Positions 1 to 11,429 of a DNA stretch of 64,000 nucleotides are shown here, one piece after another. Below the pieces are notes generated by a model that made no database searches, was not told the DNA's origin, and saw only the letters and a list, made by a program, of their open reading frames with translations. The DNA is from Apostichopus japonicus (taxonomy: Eukaryota; Echinodermata; Holothuroidea; Aspidochirotida; Stichopodidae). The stretch spans positions 8,928,714 to 8,992,713 of the forward strand of contig NC_092567.1 of assembly GCF_037975245.1 (NCBI RefSeq), given 5' to 3'. Made by a program: the position numbers and the translations under genes. Position 1 is the stretch's first letter; each line of letters begins with the position of its first letter.

Positions 1-1584
1 GATAATGTTTAAATGTTGTACATTTCCTTATTTGACATAGTATGGTCAAGCTAATCTCCGTGTAAGATGTTATAATTCATCTAAGAAAATCACAAATCAG
101 CTATGTTTAAGATATAATAGACCAGAGGTGTCAGATAGGTCCTGCGTGTATGTATGTGGGTGGGGTGGAGATTGAGTGGGGTAGGTTAATGGAGAAAGTA
201 GTGATATACCCATTACATATTACAACATTAGTTACAACCAAAGAAAGACAATCTATTGTTATTGACTTACACATTCACATTAAATTCCTAACAACTTATT
301 TTACAAAGTGGTACTGTCGTTATTTATACATACAAACACTCCTTGTATTTGATATGTCTGAATGAACTCAAGTATATTTGAGAATGAAGAGTTTTAGGGG
401 TAGGATTAATCATTTGTAATATTTAAGGCATTAATTAGTTACGACCAGACAAAGAATCAAACTATTTCGCTCTTAGTCGAGTTCATATATTTCAATCTAA
501 TATACTTTCAAGTATTTCTAGTAATTCATTTTATGTTATACATTTTTCTTGTTAAAAACAATTTATATCAAGAGTTTTTTTTTTTTGGTTGCAATGACGA
601 CCACCAAACTATAACGCCTCTGATATATTGGATGTACAACTACGGTTAATATTGGTTTGTCTTTAAAGGCAATTTATTTTACGTTATGCTATTTTAGTTA
701 TTTTGGAAGAAGTTCAAATATTTGAATATCACAAGAAACGTCTTTTTTTTCTCTAAAGAACACCGCGTAAGACTCCTGAATAACGCCATATTTACAAGGA
801 AACAACACACAATAAGTTAGCCAACAAATTTAAAAAAAAATTGTAAATTAAGAGAAAATAATCATTCAAAATAACCATTAACCACTTCCATTTCCCTCTT
901 CTTCTGTAATCAATGAACATGCTTGTTACGTCACTGCTTCACTTTGTTTGTATAGTAATAGACTCTACTTGGGAACACACCCATCCATCCCCTGCTATAG
1001 GAGTTCATATAATATATATAAGTTATCTCATATTTTTTTTAAGGTATTTTACAATACAAAACGATTGAGACTTAGCCTGTTCTAATTTAACGTGTTCAGT
1101 TCAAGCTAAAGCTGTAATTTCATAAGCACAACACTGGATTGTAAAATTAGATTCAACTCAAGTCAGCAATGTTCATTTCCAATTAATAAAATTATTGGTC
1201 TAGCTAATTAAATGTTCTTTATACATACATAACATAATAATACATGACTGCAGTGCTTAATGAGTCATTGAATGGATGAATAATAGAAAATAAAGATGTT
1301 TTCAAAACACCTGATTCGTCTGATGAAGGTGCAAGAATGCATGTTTCGTACTGTTTTTGTTTCGTTCTGATATCTTTTTATCTTTCTATTTTCTATCATA
1401 TCAACTATCGTTATATTAATGGTGAAGTAAGAACTCATAATTGTTACTAATTAAATGTTGTCTTCGATTTCACATCTTCGAGTCAGCCGATTCCGATCAA
1501 CGAATAAAAAGATGGTTTTTCTGAATTTGCATCGTCTGCAGAAACAAAATAATGTATATCACGTGATATTTGCAATGTTTTTGG
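1..1584. other. AT-rich non-coding DNA
   Basis: No gene, RNA or clear repeat was recognised. The open frames are short, lack codon structure and look like chance. The DNA is AT-rich with short poly-T and poly-A runs. Confidence 0.6.
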
Positions 1585-1690
1585 ATGGAACGCTTGAGTT
1601 ATATACTTTACTGTGTTTGGTCGATTGAGTTGTATACTTTATACTGTGTTTGGTCGCTTGAGTTATATACTTTACTGTGCTCGGTCGATT
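1585..1690. repeat. short tandem repeat, about 3 units
   Basis: A unit of roughly 31-36 bp with the core TTGAGTTATATACTTTACTG followed by TGTTTGGTCG repeats three times. The copies differ by a short internal duplication and by point changes (TGCTCGGTCG in the last). No coding potential. Confidence 0.6.
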
Positions 1691-1979
1691 TACAATGCTG
1701 GTAGCTCTTATACTGATTTAATATTTTACTAGATTAATCCTAGTTTGTTTTCTCTCTTCTAATAAAATTCCACCATCCGACAAATACTATCATGAACCAT
1801 AAACTATGTTTACAAAGCGTCCTCAATTTGGCATACTATGGCATGGGGCTTATAGTGATTATGTAAATATTGAATGAATATTAATCTTACGTTATCAATT
1901 TGTCAATAAAACCACCCTCCTTATAAGTGTCATATATAAACAGACTTGAAGTCTGGTCCAATACCCTGGTGAGTGTTGT

Positions 1980-2660
1980 AAGTAAGTAAAAGTTCACAAA
2001 ATTTGTTGTTGACACTGTGTAAATATATCTTTATTGCTTAATATCAGAGGAGAAGATAAGGTTACTAGGTTACAAAGTAGTCAGCTGAAAAAGATTAGCC
2101 AATCAGCGACAAGCAGATTTGATATATATAGTGGCTGATAACATTTACCTGAGACATTGATCAAACAAGTCACCCTCGGTACGTTTATTTTATGGAAAAA
2201 AAACATAAATTGGTACCTGGTACAAGACACGGATCCGCAAACTGGACGGGTGGGGGGGGGGGGGCGAGATGTACACGTAGTTATTTGCAAAACCTTCCGT
2301 GTAGAACAACTTCTAGACCTCATTTATATCAAATAACTATGCCTCAGAATACCAAATTCCACGTCTAAAATGTTACTTTTCTGGGGAGCCTTTTCTCAAT
2401 CCTGAATTCACCCGCAGGTCGATTGACAGCAGACGATGCAAGACAAATTTCAATACTTCGAAGCTATCCTTTACACATTACACTTGAAAGTACCGTATAA
2501 GCGATCAGTATACGTCTCTAAACATGCTAGAGTAGTCGAATAATGGTCACCCATATCCATTATGCATTACTCTGCTACCATAATACCATTCCCCTATTTG
2601 ACACATTATATTGTCTATTTATCCATTATTACTGTCTTGGTAGGCTTTAAGTACTTTTGA
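1980..2660. repeat. diverged copy of a local dispersed repeat
   Basis: This stretch shares landmarks with 4080-4620 and 5620-6080. The most obvious is a segment like GATTAGCCAATCAGCGACAA (about 2088), matching GGATAACCAATCAGAGACAA near 4198 and GATTAGCCAATCAAAGACAA near 5739. The order of flanking words is similar (an 'attgatca' block after it; a 'catt...ccctatttgacacatta' block further right). It is strongly diverged and the ends are not defined. A G-run of about 13 lies near 2255. Confidence 0.4.
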
Positions 2661-4079
2661 TAACATTTATTGAATTTAAACTATTGACATGCTTCCGTTC
2701 ATTAAAATCCTGTTCAGATTAAAAGAGAAAAGATCAAATAGTTTTGATGGCTGGCACTGGACTGATCTGCTTTACAAATCTAGACGTGTGTCTAGCTTGA
2801 TCAATTGTAACTTTATTTTTATTATGATGTAAATATTCAGTTCTATAGTCCCATTGTAAAATATACATCATGAGTCATTGTTACTCATCATTACTGATAT
2901 CATATTACTACCCTATGTATTTCATACAGTGATTTATTGTAACATATTGACACGCGCAACGGAAGCATGTTGTGACTAACCCGAAATGTTTCATGTTTCT
3001 TGATCTGCTGTAAATCTTTATTTTAGAGGGCGCTCGACATTTTCCCTAGGTCAGTCTCTTCGCGGAAGTTCTTTCGGAAATAATTCAGTGGCTCCTTGAA
3101 TCTTTGCTTTCTGTTGCTGTTGTTGTTGTTGATTTTTTTCTGTGATCAGTAAACACGGTATATCGCCTGGTTTTTTATTTCTTTTTTTTTGGGGGGGGGG
3201 GTTGGCTTGATGATACCAGTTTTCACTTTAATCATCTTAGTAAATGTATCGGCTTGGGAAATGGGCCTTACGAAGAGGAGGTACCACTAACATTTAAAAA
3301 CTTCTACCTCATTACTGGTGCTTAGTTGCAAAATGATGTTATACAGGAGAAGACAATTATCAAAACCATTCACTTTCTTTTCCACGCATCTGCGTCGTCA
3401 TACAAATTCACCCTGCGTGTTCGTATGCTTGTGGGTGTTGTGCATTTACGACATCGTGTTATTTTAAGGCATAGGTTTGTACACTGTACAGATAACGCAC
3501 ATTAGGACCTATAGTCTAAACTCTATTAGGTTCTATACGACAGCACCCTCGGATAGGACGCTGGAGAGCAGCATTGAAATCAAAATAACTCGATCAAATA
3601 TCAAACGACTTTATACTGTGAGTTCACTACATGGCGTGTAGAACTTCAGTTCACCATTCCTTGCGAAACGATAATAATCAACATATCTATTTAATCTGAC
3701 AATGTTTCAGCAACTTGATCCTTCAAATGTTTATATGTATTCTAACAATTACCATCACTTTACCACAACAAACCTAATCTAATATCTATAATTTAAAATC
3801 TTACAAAAAGTATAAGGAGTCATTTATATTAGAAAAAAAGCATTTCGTATTACAAAGAGGGGCACTTTTGCGAGTTGTAACTTTATTATTATAATTTAAT
3901 TTTAATTGAAATTGTAAATTGAAATTTATTATCATTTAATTTCTTTTTTATTATTTAATATCTAACGTCCCCCCCCCCCCTCCCTCCCTCCACCAAACAT
4001 ATCGCTGTAAGCCTCATGCAAGTGCTCTGAATTAGTTCAATATTAATATATGGTTGTACCAAAAGGCTACCGTCGAAGT
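2661..4079. other. non-coding DNA
   Basis: No gene seen. It holds a G-run near 3190, a C-run near 3970 and AT-rich low-complexity sequence around 3890-3960. Confidence 0.5.
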
Positions 4080-5000
4080 AAGTGGCAGTAAAATGTTCAC
4101 AATGATACTTGTTGCTGCCACTACACAGTGTACATAATCTTCAGTAAGGTCAATGTGCAACAAAGACATGCTAAGTACTCTAAATAATCAACAGGAAAGG
4201 ATAACCAATCAGAGACAAGCAGAGTAGATTATGTATTTGATAATATTTACATTTATATAATAAATATCAGACAATCACCTTAATTGATCAATGGAAAGGG
4301 TATTATAACAGAGGAGGTTTATATACAAATATATATAAACCACTTAAAACAAGTTAGGGTTAGGTTTAAGCTAACCAAGACATGAAGAATTGAACATTTC
4401 AAAGCTGTATATAACACATATCAAGTTTTGGTTTATTACCATAAAGGTGTCATTGTCTATAATTTGCTATAAAACTCAAATAATGGTCATCCATGTCCAC
4501 TATTTATAATTACATTAATCTATTCCATTCTAAACATTTCCCTTTTTATACATTATCTATCTGAGCCCATTCTAAGCCAATTGATAATCGGGATTATCCA
4601 CTGTATCGGATTATCTGTGACATGATACCCCCAATCAGACATGGGCGTACACACGGGTCACCCCTTGTACCCCTGGAAAATCTAAGCATTATACAAACCA
4701 GCAATAATTACTCAACATGATACGCTCCTGCACTCCGGAAAAATAATGTTTGCGATAAGAAATGAATATCAGAGAAAATTCAAAATCTGAAAAGTGAAAA
4801 TGACCCAGTTCAAGACCCAGGATTTCCAGCAGGGCTTAGAATACATTTCGGAGTAATTTAATTGCTTCCTCTGACAGGTGTTTTCGTGCTTTAAACTCTC
4901 TACAGGCAGTGGAGTAGCCAGAAGGGTGGGAAAGATGGGGTGGAGGCAGGGGAGTTTCCCCTACCACAAACATTTTCGAGGACGAAACGGGTTAAGAACT
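4080..5000. repeat. direct repeat copy A (about 0.93 kb)
   Basis: It aligns in order with 5620-6550. Shared landmarks are the AACCAATCAGAGACAAGCAG block, a 'gagcccattct' block, a 'gggcttagaatacattt' block, a 'cctctgacaggtgttttc' block and a terminal block 'acattttcgaggacgaaacggg'. At 4909 it contains CAGTGGAGTAGCCAG, which looks like a degenerate hAT terminal repeat. Divergence between the copies is high, so the duplication or pair of insertions is old. Confidence 0.5.
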
Positions 5001-5619
5001 AAAACAAATATAATGCTAATAAACTTTATTTTTATGAGGAATGAATATCATAAATAATCGATAATTATGAGAGAATCTGAATTAGCCAGTGAGTACACGT
5101 GGATACATGGAATGATAACGGAATTGACCTCAGTTTTCATATTTTCTAATAAAACGAACGATCATAATTTGCCTATTGTGGTATGTTTATTTGGGTACCA
5201 CGTGACCTATTCCTGTTCATTGTCTCCTATATACAGTGTCAGATGGTTCAATCGAGAAGGTGGAGGGGGAGGTTGGTGAACATCGAAGACAGTGGGACAT
5301 GTATCAAAATATCGCTAAGATTATGTCCAAGATTTAAATACGGAAGGAGTGGATGACTGGCCATGGTGTATGTGACATTTATTTAAGGGGGAATACCGCC
5401 AACATCTTGGTGAGAAACTCTTCTCTGTGAAGCACGTATCAAAATTTGAGTAATTATCGCCTACCACAAAAGAGCACTTTTTAATTACATATTTTCATAA
5501 ATTTTTCAACAAAATGGCACATTTAATACTTGAAGGGCACTTTTATATTACAAAAATTGAAAATCGTTCTTATTTTATAAAAAAGGAGCATTTTTTATGA
5601 TAGGAATCAATACCCAGGT
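5001..5619. other. non-coding DNA between two repeat copies
   Basis: No gene recognised. The only open frame here, near 5070-5280, has no recognisable domain and ends in a GGA-rich stretch. Confidence 0.5.
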
Positions 5620-6550
5620 AGACACAGTAAATGACAGAACAAGATTCGCAATATTGGTTGTTGTCATTGTATGACTTAGATAATCTTCAGTACGATCATT
5701 ATTTAAATGAGATATGCTAAGTAATTTAAATACAGGAATGATTAGCCAATCAAAGACAAGCAGAGTAGGTTAAGGTTCTCATAAAATTAACATACAATAA
5801 AGACCTAACAATCGAATTCACTGAAAATGTATAATTATATCGATGTACACAACAAGATATGAAAGACTGAGAAATCCAAAGCTTTACCTGACACATTACA
5901 ATCATGGCGGTTATAACCATAATCAGTATACATCATTGGCAAGAAAAGTAGATTTATGGTCTTCCATATATACTTTTGTACACTTGGATTCAACTACTTC
6001 CCTCAAACATGTCTCCTCTTTGACACATCCTATATACTTGAGCCCATTCTCAGCGTCTGTATACCGCGGTTAGTGTACTTGAGCGAATTCTTAGTCACTC
6101 CATGCACCATATTAGAAATTTGCATACTGGACGTTTGCAATAAGGAGGAGGGGTAGATCAAAGTAGTAACAAAGTAAAAGGAATATCTCAAAATGCTACA
6201 GCTTTCGGGGATTTGTCCCCCTCCCCCCCCCTTTAACCCTACTCGGGCTTCCAAACACATTTCAGTAAAACGCAATTCTTCTCTGGAATGTATTTTTTTA
6301 CTATAAAATGACTATCAGGGAACATTAGATATCTGAACAGTGCAACTAGTGCAGCTGAAGTACCAATGAGACCCACTAGGGCTTAGAGTACATTCGGGAG
6401 TCTCTTAATTCCTCTCTCTGACATGTGTTTTCTTGCTATAAAACTCGATTCTAGCTTTGGCGTATCCAGAGGGGTACGGACAGGGGGTAAGGCCCCTCCC
6501 CAACACCAACATTTTTTGGGACGCAACGGGGTTGAAAAAAACGAAAATTG
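5620..6550. repeat. direct repeat copy B (about 0.93 kb)
   Basis: Same order of blocks as 4080-5000. It ends with GGCGTATCCAGAGGGG followed by 'aacattttttgggacgcaacgggg', matching the end of copy A. Overlapping open frames on both strands here are chance frames within the repeat. Confidence 0.5.
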
Positions 6551-7547
6551 ACAAAGGAAAAATAAATAGCCATGATGATACTGCAAAGTGCTACTCGTTG
6601 ATATAGTACGGCCTGATCTGCTTCTGGTCAGATTTTTCCTCATAGTAGCACACTAACCATAGATCGAGATTTCATCGAACAAGTTAACTTTGATTTAGTA
6701 ATTGATACTCCTAGACAAAGTTCCCTGCGTCGAGTGGTACCGGCCTGTCGTTTCTAATATAAACAACATTTATATTTATGTCACTGATATTTCACCTGCG
6801 TATATGCCTGCCTATATACGAACTATTGTGTATTGTAAATGTGTTTCATCGTTAATATCTACAGTACCATAGCAACTGGGAGAATAGCAACACGAGCCTT
6901 CTTCCCTCCCCTACCCCTCCCATTCCTTCCCCTCCCCTCCCCTAAATTGTGTTGAAAATTGCTTGCGTTTTATAGAACACGCAAGCAAAGTCGTATACAT
7001 AGGAGTTGATGTGATGTAATGATAGCACCGTTTTGCATCTAAGCACTCTTACCGAAACACCTGACAAAAGGAGAGGGGTGATCAGGGGGATACAGTCTGG
7101 GGGCCTCGCAATCGTATTGCGGGCCCGGGAAAATATGGAGGGGCTATACAAAAATATGGGATATCTGACCAGTGTAAAGAGAGTGACATGCATTGTCCTC
7201 GGGGCCCGACCTGGCTCCCGACGCAACTACAGTTGAGTGCGAAAGGGGGTGGGTGTGGGCGTGTGGGCCATGGCCTCATCTCGGATCGTCAGCCGGAGAG
7301 AAATGGTTCAGTCTGTGCATTGTTGCAATCAACCGGTGGTATGTGGATTCTTTCAACGGTTGTATCATCACCCTTTACTTTACTAAAGTAATTATTAGTA
7401 AAACTTTGCGTTGAGATTTGCTGATATTGACCTGCTCAATAGTGTAACTGTTCCTCAGTATGAACAAATTTTATGTCTATTTTTTCATTCTATTTTCCTG
7501 GGTGGAGGATCTCCACAACCCAACCTCATAACAGTTTCAATAACCCA
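6551..7547. other. non-coding DNA
   Basis: No gene recognised. Several overlapping frames of 65-94 codons lie on both strands around 6940-7410, but they mirror each other and lie in GC-richer sequence, as expected for chance frames. Confidence 0.5.
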
Positions 7548-8322
7548 GTACAGTCCCCCACTCTATAAAGTGCAGTCCCATACTCTGTAAAGTACAGTCC
7601 CCCTATTCTATAAAATACAGTCCCACTACTATAAAGTACAGTCCCCCTACTCTATATAGTACAGTCCCCCGAATCTATAAAGTACAGCCCCCTTCTCTAT
7701 ATAGTACAGTCCCCGACTCTATAAAGTACAGTCCCCCTACTCTATAAACTACAGTCCACCTACTTTATATAGTACAGTCCCCTACTCTATAAATTACAGT
7801 CCCCCTTCTCTATATAGTACAGTCCCCCGACTCTATAAAGTACAACCCCCCTACTCTATCAGTACAGTCCCCTACTTTATAAATTATAGTCCCACACTCT
7901 ATAAATTACAGTCCCCCTACTTTATATAGAACAGTCCCCTACTATATAAAGTTCAGTCCCCCTTCTCTATATAGTACAGTCCCCGACTCTATAAAGTACA
8001 GCCCCCTACTCTATCAGTACAGTCCCCTACTTTATAAATTACTGTCCCCTACTCTATAAAGTACAGCCCCTACTTTGTAAAGTACATTCCCCCGACTCTA
8101 AAAAGTACAGTCCCCATACTCTATATAGTACAGCCCCCCCCCACTACACATAGTACAGTCCCCTACTCTATAAATTACAGTCCCCTACAGTAAAAGTACA
8201 GCCCCTACTCTATATAGTACAGTCCCCTACTGTATAAACTACAGTCCCCTGACTCTATCGGGTGCAGTCCCCATATTATATCAAGTACAGTCCCCTACTC
8301 TATAAAGTACAATCTCCTTCTC
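7548..8322. repeat. 23-bp minisatellite, left part
   Basis: About 33 imperfect copies of a unit like CTCTATAAAGTACAGTCCCC plus 'cta'. Unit length varies by a few bases (GTACAGTCCCC is the most constant part; TATATAGTAC alternates with TATAAAGTAC). The array stops abruptly at 8322, where a transposon begins, and resumes at 10328 on the far side of it. Confidence 0.9.
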
Positions 8323-8639
8323 CATGGGTGGCGACCATGGGGGGCGGGGGACATGTTCCCCTAATATTTAAGGTGGGGGAAATAGTATCTTATATCCCCC
8401 AATATTTGGTGGCATAATTTTTTTTTGTGGCTATAAATAGGAAATAATGCGTGAGATTATTTATCCAAATCGTATTTGGCGGTGGCTTAAACTTCATCCA
8501 ACACATGCTGCATGAGGTAAATGACTCTTCGTGGTCGTTTCTGTGACCACTGACCGTATAGCATGTATTCACTCATGATTATTATCATAATGTCTGTACA
8601 TCTCTTGTGTATGAGTGTAAGTACGTACAATCGTACTTA

Positions 8640-9521
8640 CAGCGACGTAGCCAGGAATTTAAAGGGGGGAGCACATTTTGCGATTTATATGGGGCAGGGG
8701 TCTAAGAGGAGGAGGTGTCCCCCTTCCCCTTGAGATATTTTTGAACAATTATTGAAGGTCCTAAGTTAGTTGCGATCTGGTGCAATGTCTTGCAAGTTTT
8801 ATCATTTTCATATGATATTATATTATTAGCAGATTTTGTTTCGTTTTTGAATTCTTTTACATGGTTATTTTACATATTATATCAGAAAGACAAAATATAG
8901 CGCCCTTTTAAACATTTTCCAGTAGGATGATTCTTGTTTATTGTCCAATTTCTGGACTTTAATACATTTGACGAACTTAACTGATGGACAATTTAAACTT
9001 TCATATTTTGTAAGACAGCCAGATGTGCAGTGGCCTAAAAACAAATATAGTTATCGCAGTGTAATAATTATTTATAGGAAGTGCGTATCACGTACGTACG
9101 CTGTACGATTGCTAGCTTAGCTTCATAACATGCTGTTCGTGCAACAACTTAGGACGAATCATAGAAAGGATAAGAACGAACGTTGTCGACGTTGTTGTGC
9201 ATACGGTTCGTGACACTCCATCAAGTTCGGTTAGGTAAAGGCAATATGTATTTTATTACGCAGTGGCCAACTGTAGGCTTGTAATAGGTTATAGGCTAAA
9301 TTTAGCTAATTGCATATGCCAACCTAAGTAAGTGCTGAATCAGTAGGCCTGAATGTTACTACGTTTATAATCGAGTTAACGGAGCTGACGAGTATTCCAG
9401 ATCAAAAGAGCACTGACAAAATACCATGCTAAAAACAACAGTTTTAACATTTATTCGACACTGAAAGGGGGAGCTGTCGCTCCCCCTTCCACCCCCCCCC
9501 CCCACCCTGGCTACGTCCCTG
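8640..9521. mobile_element. hAT-like TIR element nested in 8323-10327
   Basis: It starts CAGCGACGTAGCCAGG and ends CCTGGCTACGTCCCTG, a 16-bp inverted repeat with one mismatch. A long C-run lies just inside the right end. The 8-bp flanks (CGTACTTA and ATGGTATA) do not match, so the TSD is lost or the ends are slightly displaced. It has no coding capacity. Confidence 0.7.
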
Positions 9522-9596
9522 ATGGTATATATGATCCACATCGATATGGGTTCACTGGGTTTCCATTTCACCTGTTTCCTACAAGATTTCTAACTG

Positions 9597-10279
9597 CAGG
9601 CGCGTAGCCATGGGGAGGGGGGGGGGGCGGAGGGGAAGACCACCGTCGGGCATATTATATTTTTTTATGATATCGAAGTTTTATAGTAGCCTTTATAAGA
9701 GGTTATAATATTTGTACAGCAATAAATTAACTTTGTCTGAATTTTCGAAATTCCCTGACCAACATTCTTCATCATACTTCCCTCTACTCGTGCAATTTTG
9801 ACCGGTCTGTTAGGGGTTGAAGGTTTTTTTTTTTCTATATTGGCTGTCCATAGATGAAATTTTGTGCAACATTATGGGTATGTTTTCAAGTGAATTTATT
9901 ATTTAAATTCTGAACAAATAATGGGCTTAAAACCTTGAAAAGTGGGGCTGGCGGGTATTGTGGGCCGTTACGTAGTATAACCTACGAAAGCAATGATCCA
10001 CAGGAGATGCAAAGAGGTCGAACATGATGTGTGACTGGTGACACTCTTGTAAAGGTTATGGATAGAAAAAAAAAACTATTGGGAAAAACTTGGTTCCCAG
10101 GCAAAAGTGTACATCTGGTTGGTCATTTTCAAGCCCGAGAAATGCCATTTACAGTAATCTGGGGGGTTATCAAAACCAGATATTTTCTTGTACGCTGCGC
10201 GCCAACTGATGGTGGCGCTCCGCTTAGATAGTAATTTGCGTCCCCCCCCCCTGGGTACAAAATCCTGGATACGCGCCTG
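9597..10279 (+). mobile_element. shortened copy of the 5-bp-TSD element family
   Basis: It starts CAGGCGCGTAGCCATGG followed by a G-run and ends CCTGGATACGCGCCTG. From about 9707 to the right end it aligns with 31759-32337, 56490-57083 and the reverse complement of 62656-63240, including the GCGCCA...TGGCGC module near 10190-10232. The 5' part of the full element is missing. The flanks AACTG and TACCC do not match, so no TSD remains. Confidence 0.75.
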
Positions 10280-10327
10280 TACCCAAGCAAATGTCCCCCC
10301 AATATTTGAAACAAATCGCCGCCTATG

Positions 10328-10366
10328 TCCTTCTCTATAAAGTACAGTCCCCATACTATGTAAAGT
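10328..10366. repeat. 23-bp minisatellite, right part
   Basis: One to two more units of the array at 7548-8322 (CTCTATAAAGTACAGTCCCC, then a degenerate unit), cut off from the rest by the element at 8323-10327. Confidence 0.85.
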
Positions 10367-11286
10367 CCGTCATCCCCATCTGGCTCCTACCTTAATCAGT
10401 AGGAACTTTTAACCCCACCCCCCCCCATACACACACAAAAAACACAGCTTTCATATCATTTGCACGCCACTGCGCTTTTGCACCATAATATAGTCTAACT
10501 GGAGCATTGTAAAGTTTTTTGAATGAAAGAAAAGTGATATTCTCGTTTTTCTCAAACGATTTATATAGAAATTAATTGAACAACATCTTAACCCTTTCAT
10601 ACAAAAGGGGTATTGTTGATGACTTCAACTATAACTGAGTTCTTCCGTTCATTGAAATCCTGTCTTACTGAAGTTTATCAACAACGAAGAACTGACAGGA
10701 ACGATCAATTTGAATAGAGAAAACATTTTTTTGGTTCTAGAACGGGACTCGAAACACGGACCCTTGCAATCATAATGTTACTTGTTAAAATCTCGCTCTA
10801 GCTCCTTAAATCTACGCACTCTTTTGTCAAATTGTTTATAATTTCTTTCCTTTTTTTCCATATTAGTTTAATAAACAGTGGATTTACGTTGCTTGAAGAA
10901 TCGTTAACGAATCTGTAGATTTCTTGACAAGACATATTCAGAGTTGGTCATCTCCGCTTGTAGTTAAATCTACACAGTTTGCGTACTTTACAGGCATATT
11001 ACGCACATAGGGCAAAATACATCGGAAACTTACAATGGTTTCGTATTTATAGACTTAACTGAGAGCAATGCATATACGTACAACAGGTACCTTTGAACGT
11101 CTGATATGACAGAATAAACACAGATATGCATAGGTATCAGATATGAATTGTATTATCAAATAAAGTATTTGATTGTGTAAACTATAAAACATGAACTTTG
11201 AAACCAGTTACAACTATAGACTGATTCCTCCCGATATCTATTTAGCGTCCAGGATCGTATGTTAGAACGTCACATGATGTGCACGA
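10367..11286. other. non-coding DNA upstream of the NLR gene
   Basis: No exon or repeat recognised. It has a C-run near 10424 and otherwise AT-rich unique-looking sequence. It would hold the promoter region if the first exon at 11399 is right. Confidence 0.45.
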
Positions 11287-11296
11287 CGCCATCTTG
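11287..11296 (+). promoter_or_regulatory. possible YY1-type core promoter motif
   Basis: CGCCATCTTG occurs about 110 bp upstream of the proposed start codon at 11399. This word is a known YY1-binding and transcription-start-associated motif in animal promoters. It is short and may be chance; its position just before the predicted first exon is the only support. Confidence 0.25.
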
Positions 11297-11398
11297 TCAA
11301 TTGGATGTTCTTCATTCCTGTTTCCGTATGTTCTTCTTTCGTGATTTTCGTCTGTTATTTTAAGGATTAAAGGAACCTAGACTTAAATTATACTCTGG

Positions 11399-11429
11399 AT
11401 GATAAACCCACAAAGAGATGATCGTACTG
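11399..11429 (+). CDS. predicted first coding exon of the NLR gene
   Basis: The frame ATG ATA AAC CCA... encodes MINPQRDDRT plus one base of the next codon, then meets a consensus splice donor (GTAAGT at 11430). The nearest in-frame stop upstream is at 11384-11386, so this is the first ATG of its frame. The exon ends in phase 1. The NACHT exon needs exactly that phase: its acceptor at 13828 leaves two bases, AC, which with the G here make an Asp codon leading into KKAILIDSLKSRY. An ATG at 11418 lies in another frame and would not join in phase. It is a short exon, so it could be chance; a different upstream exon could supply the N-terminus. No death or CARD domain is visible. Confidence 0.4.

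Larger units (their letters stand above)
8323..10327. mobile_element. hAT-like non-autonomous element, 8-bp TSD
   Basis: The element starts CATGGGTGGCGA and ends TCGCCGCCTATG, giving an inverted repeat CAT(G/A)GG(T/C)GGCGA. It is flanked by a perfect 8-bp direct repeat TCCTTCTC (8315-8322 and 10328-10335). It sits inside the 23-bp minisatellite, which continues on both sides, so the insertion boundary is independently confirmed. The inverted repeat matches that of 30237-31750, so the two form one family. It has no transposase frame. Two further insertions (8640-9521 and 9597-10279) account for much of its length. The hAT assignment rests on the 8-bp TSD and the terminal style. Confidence 0.88.
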
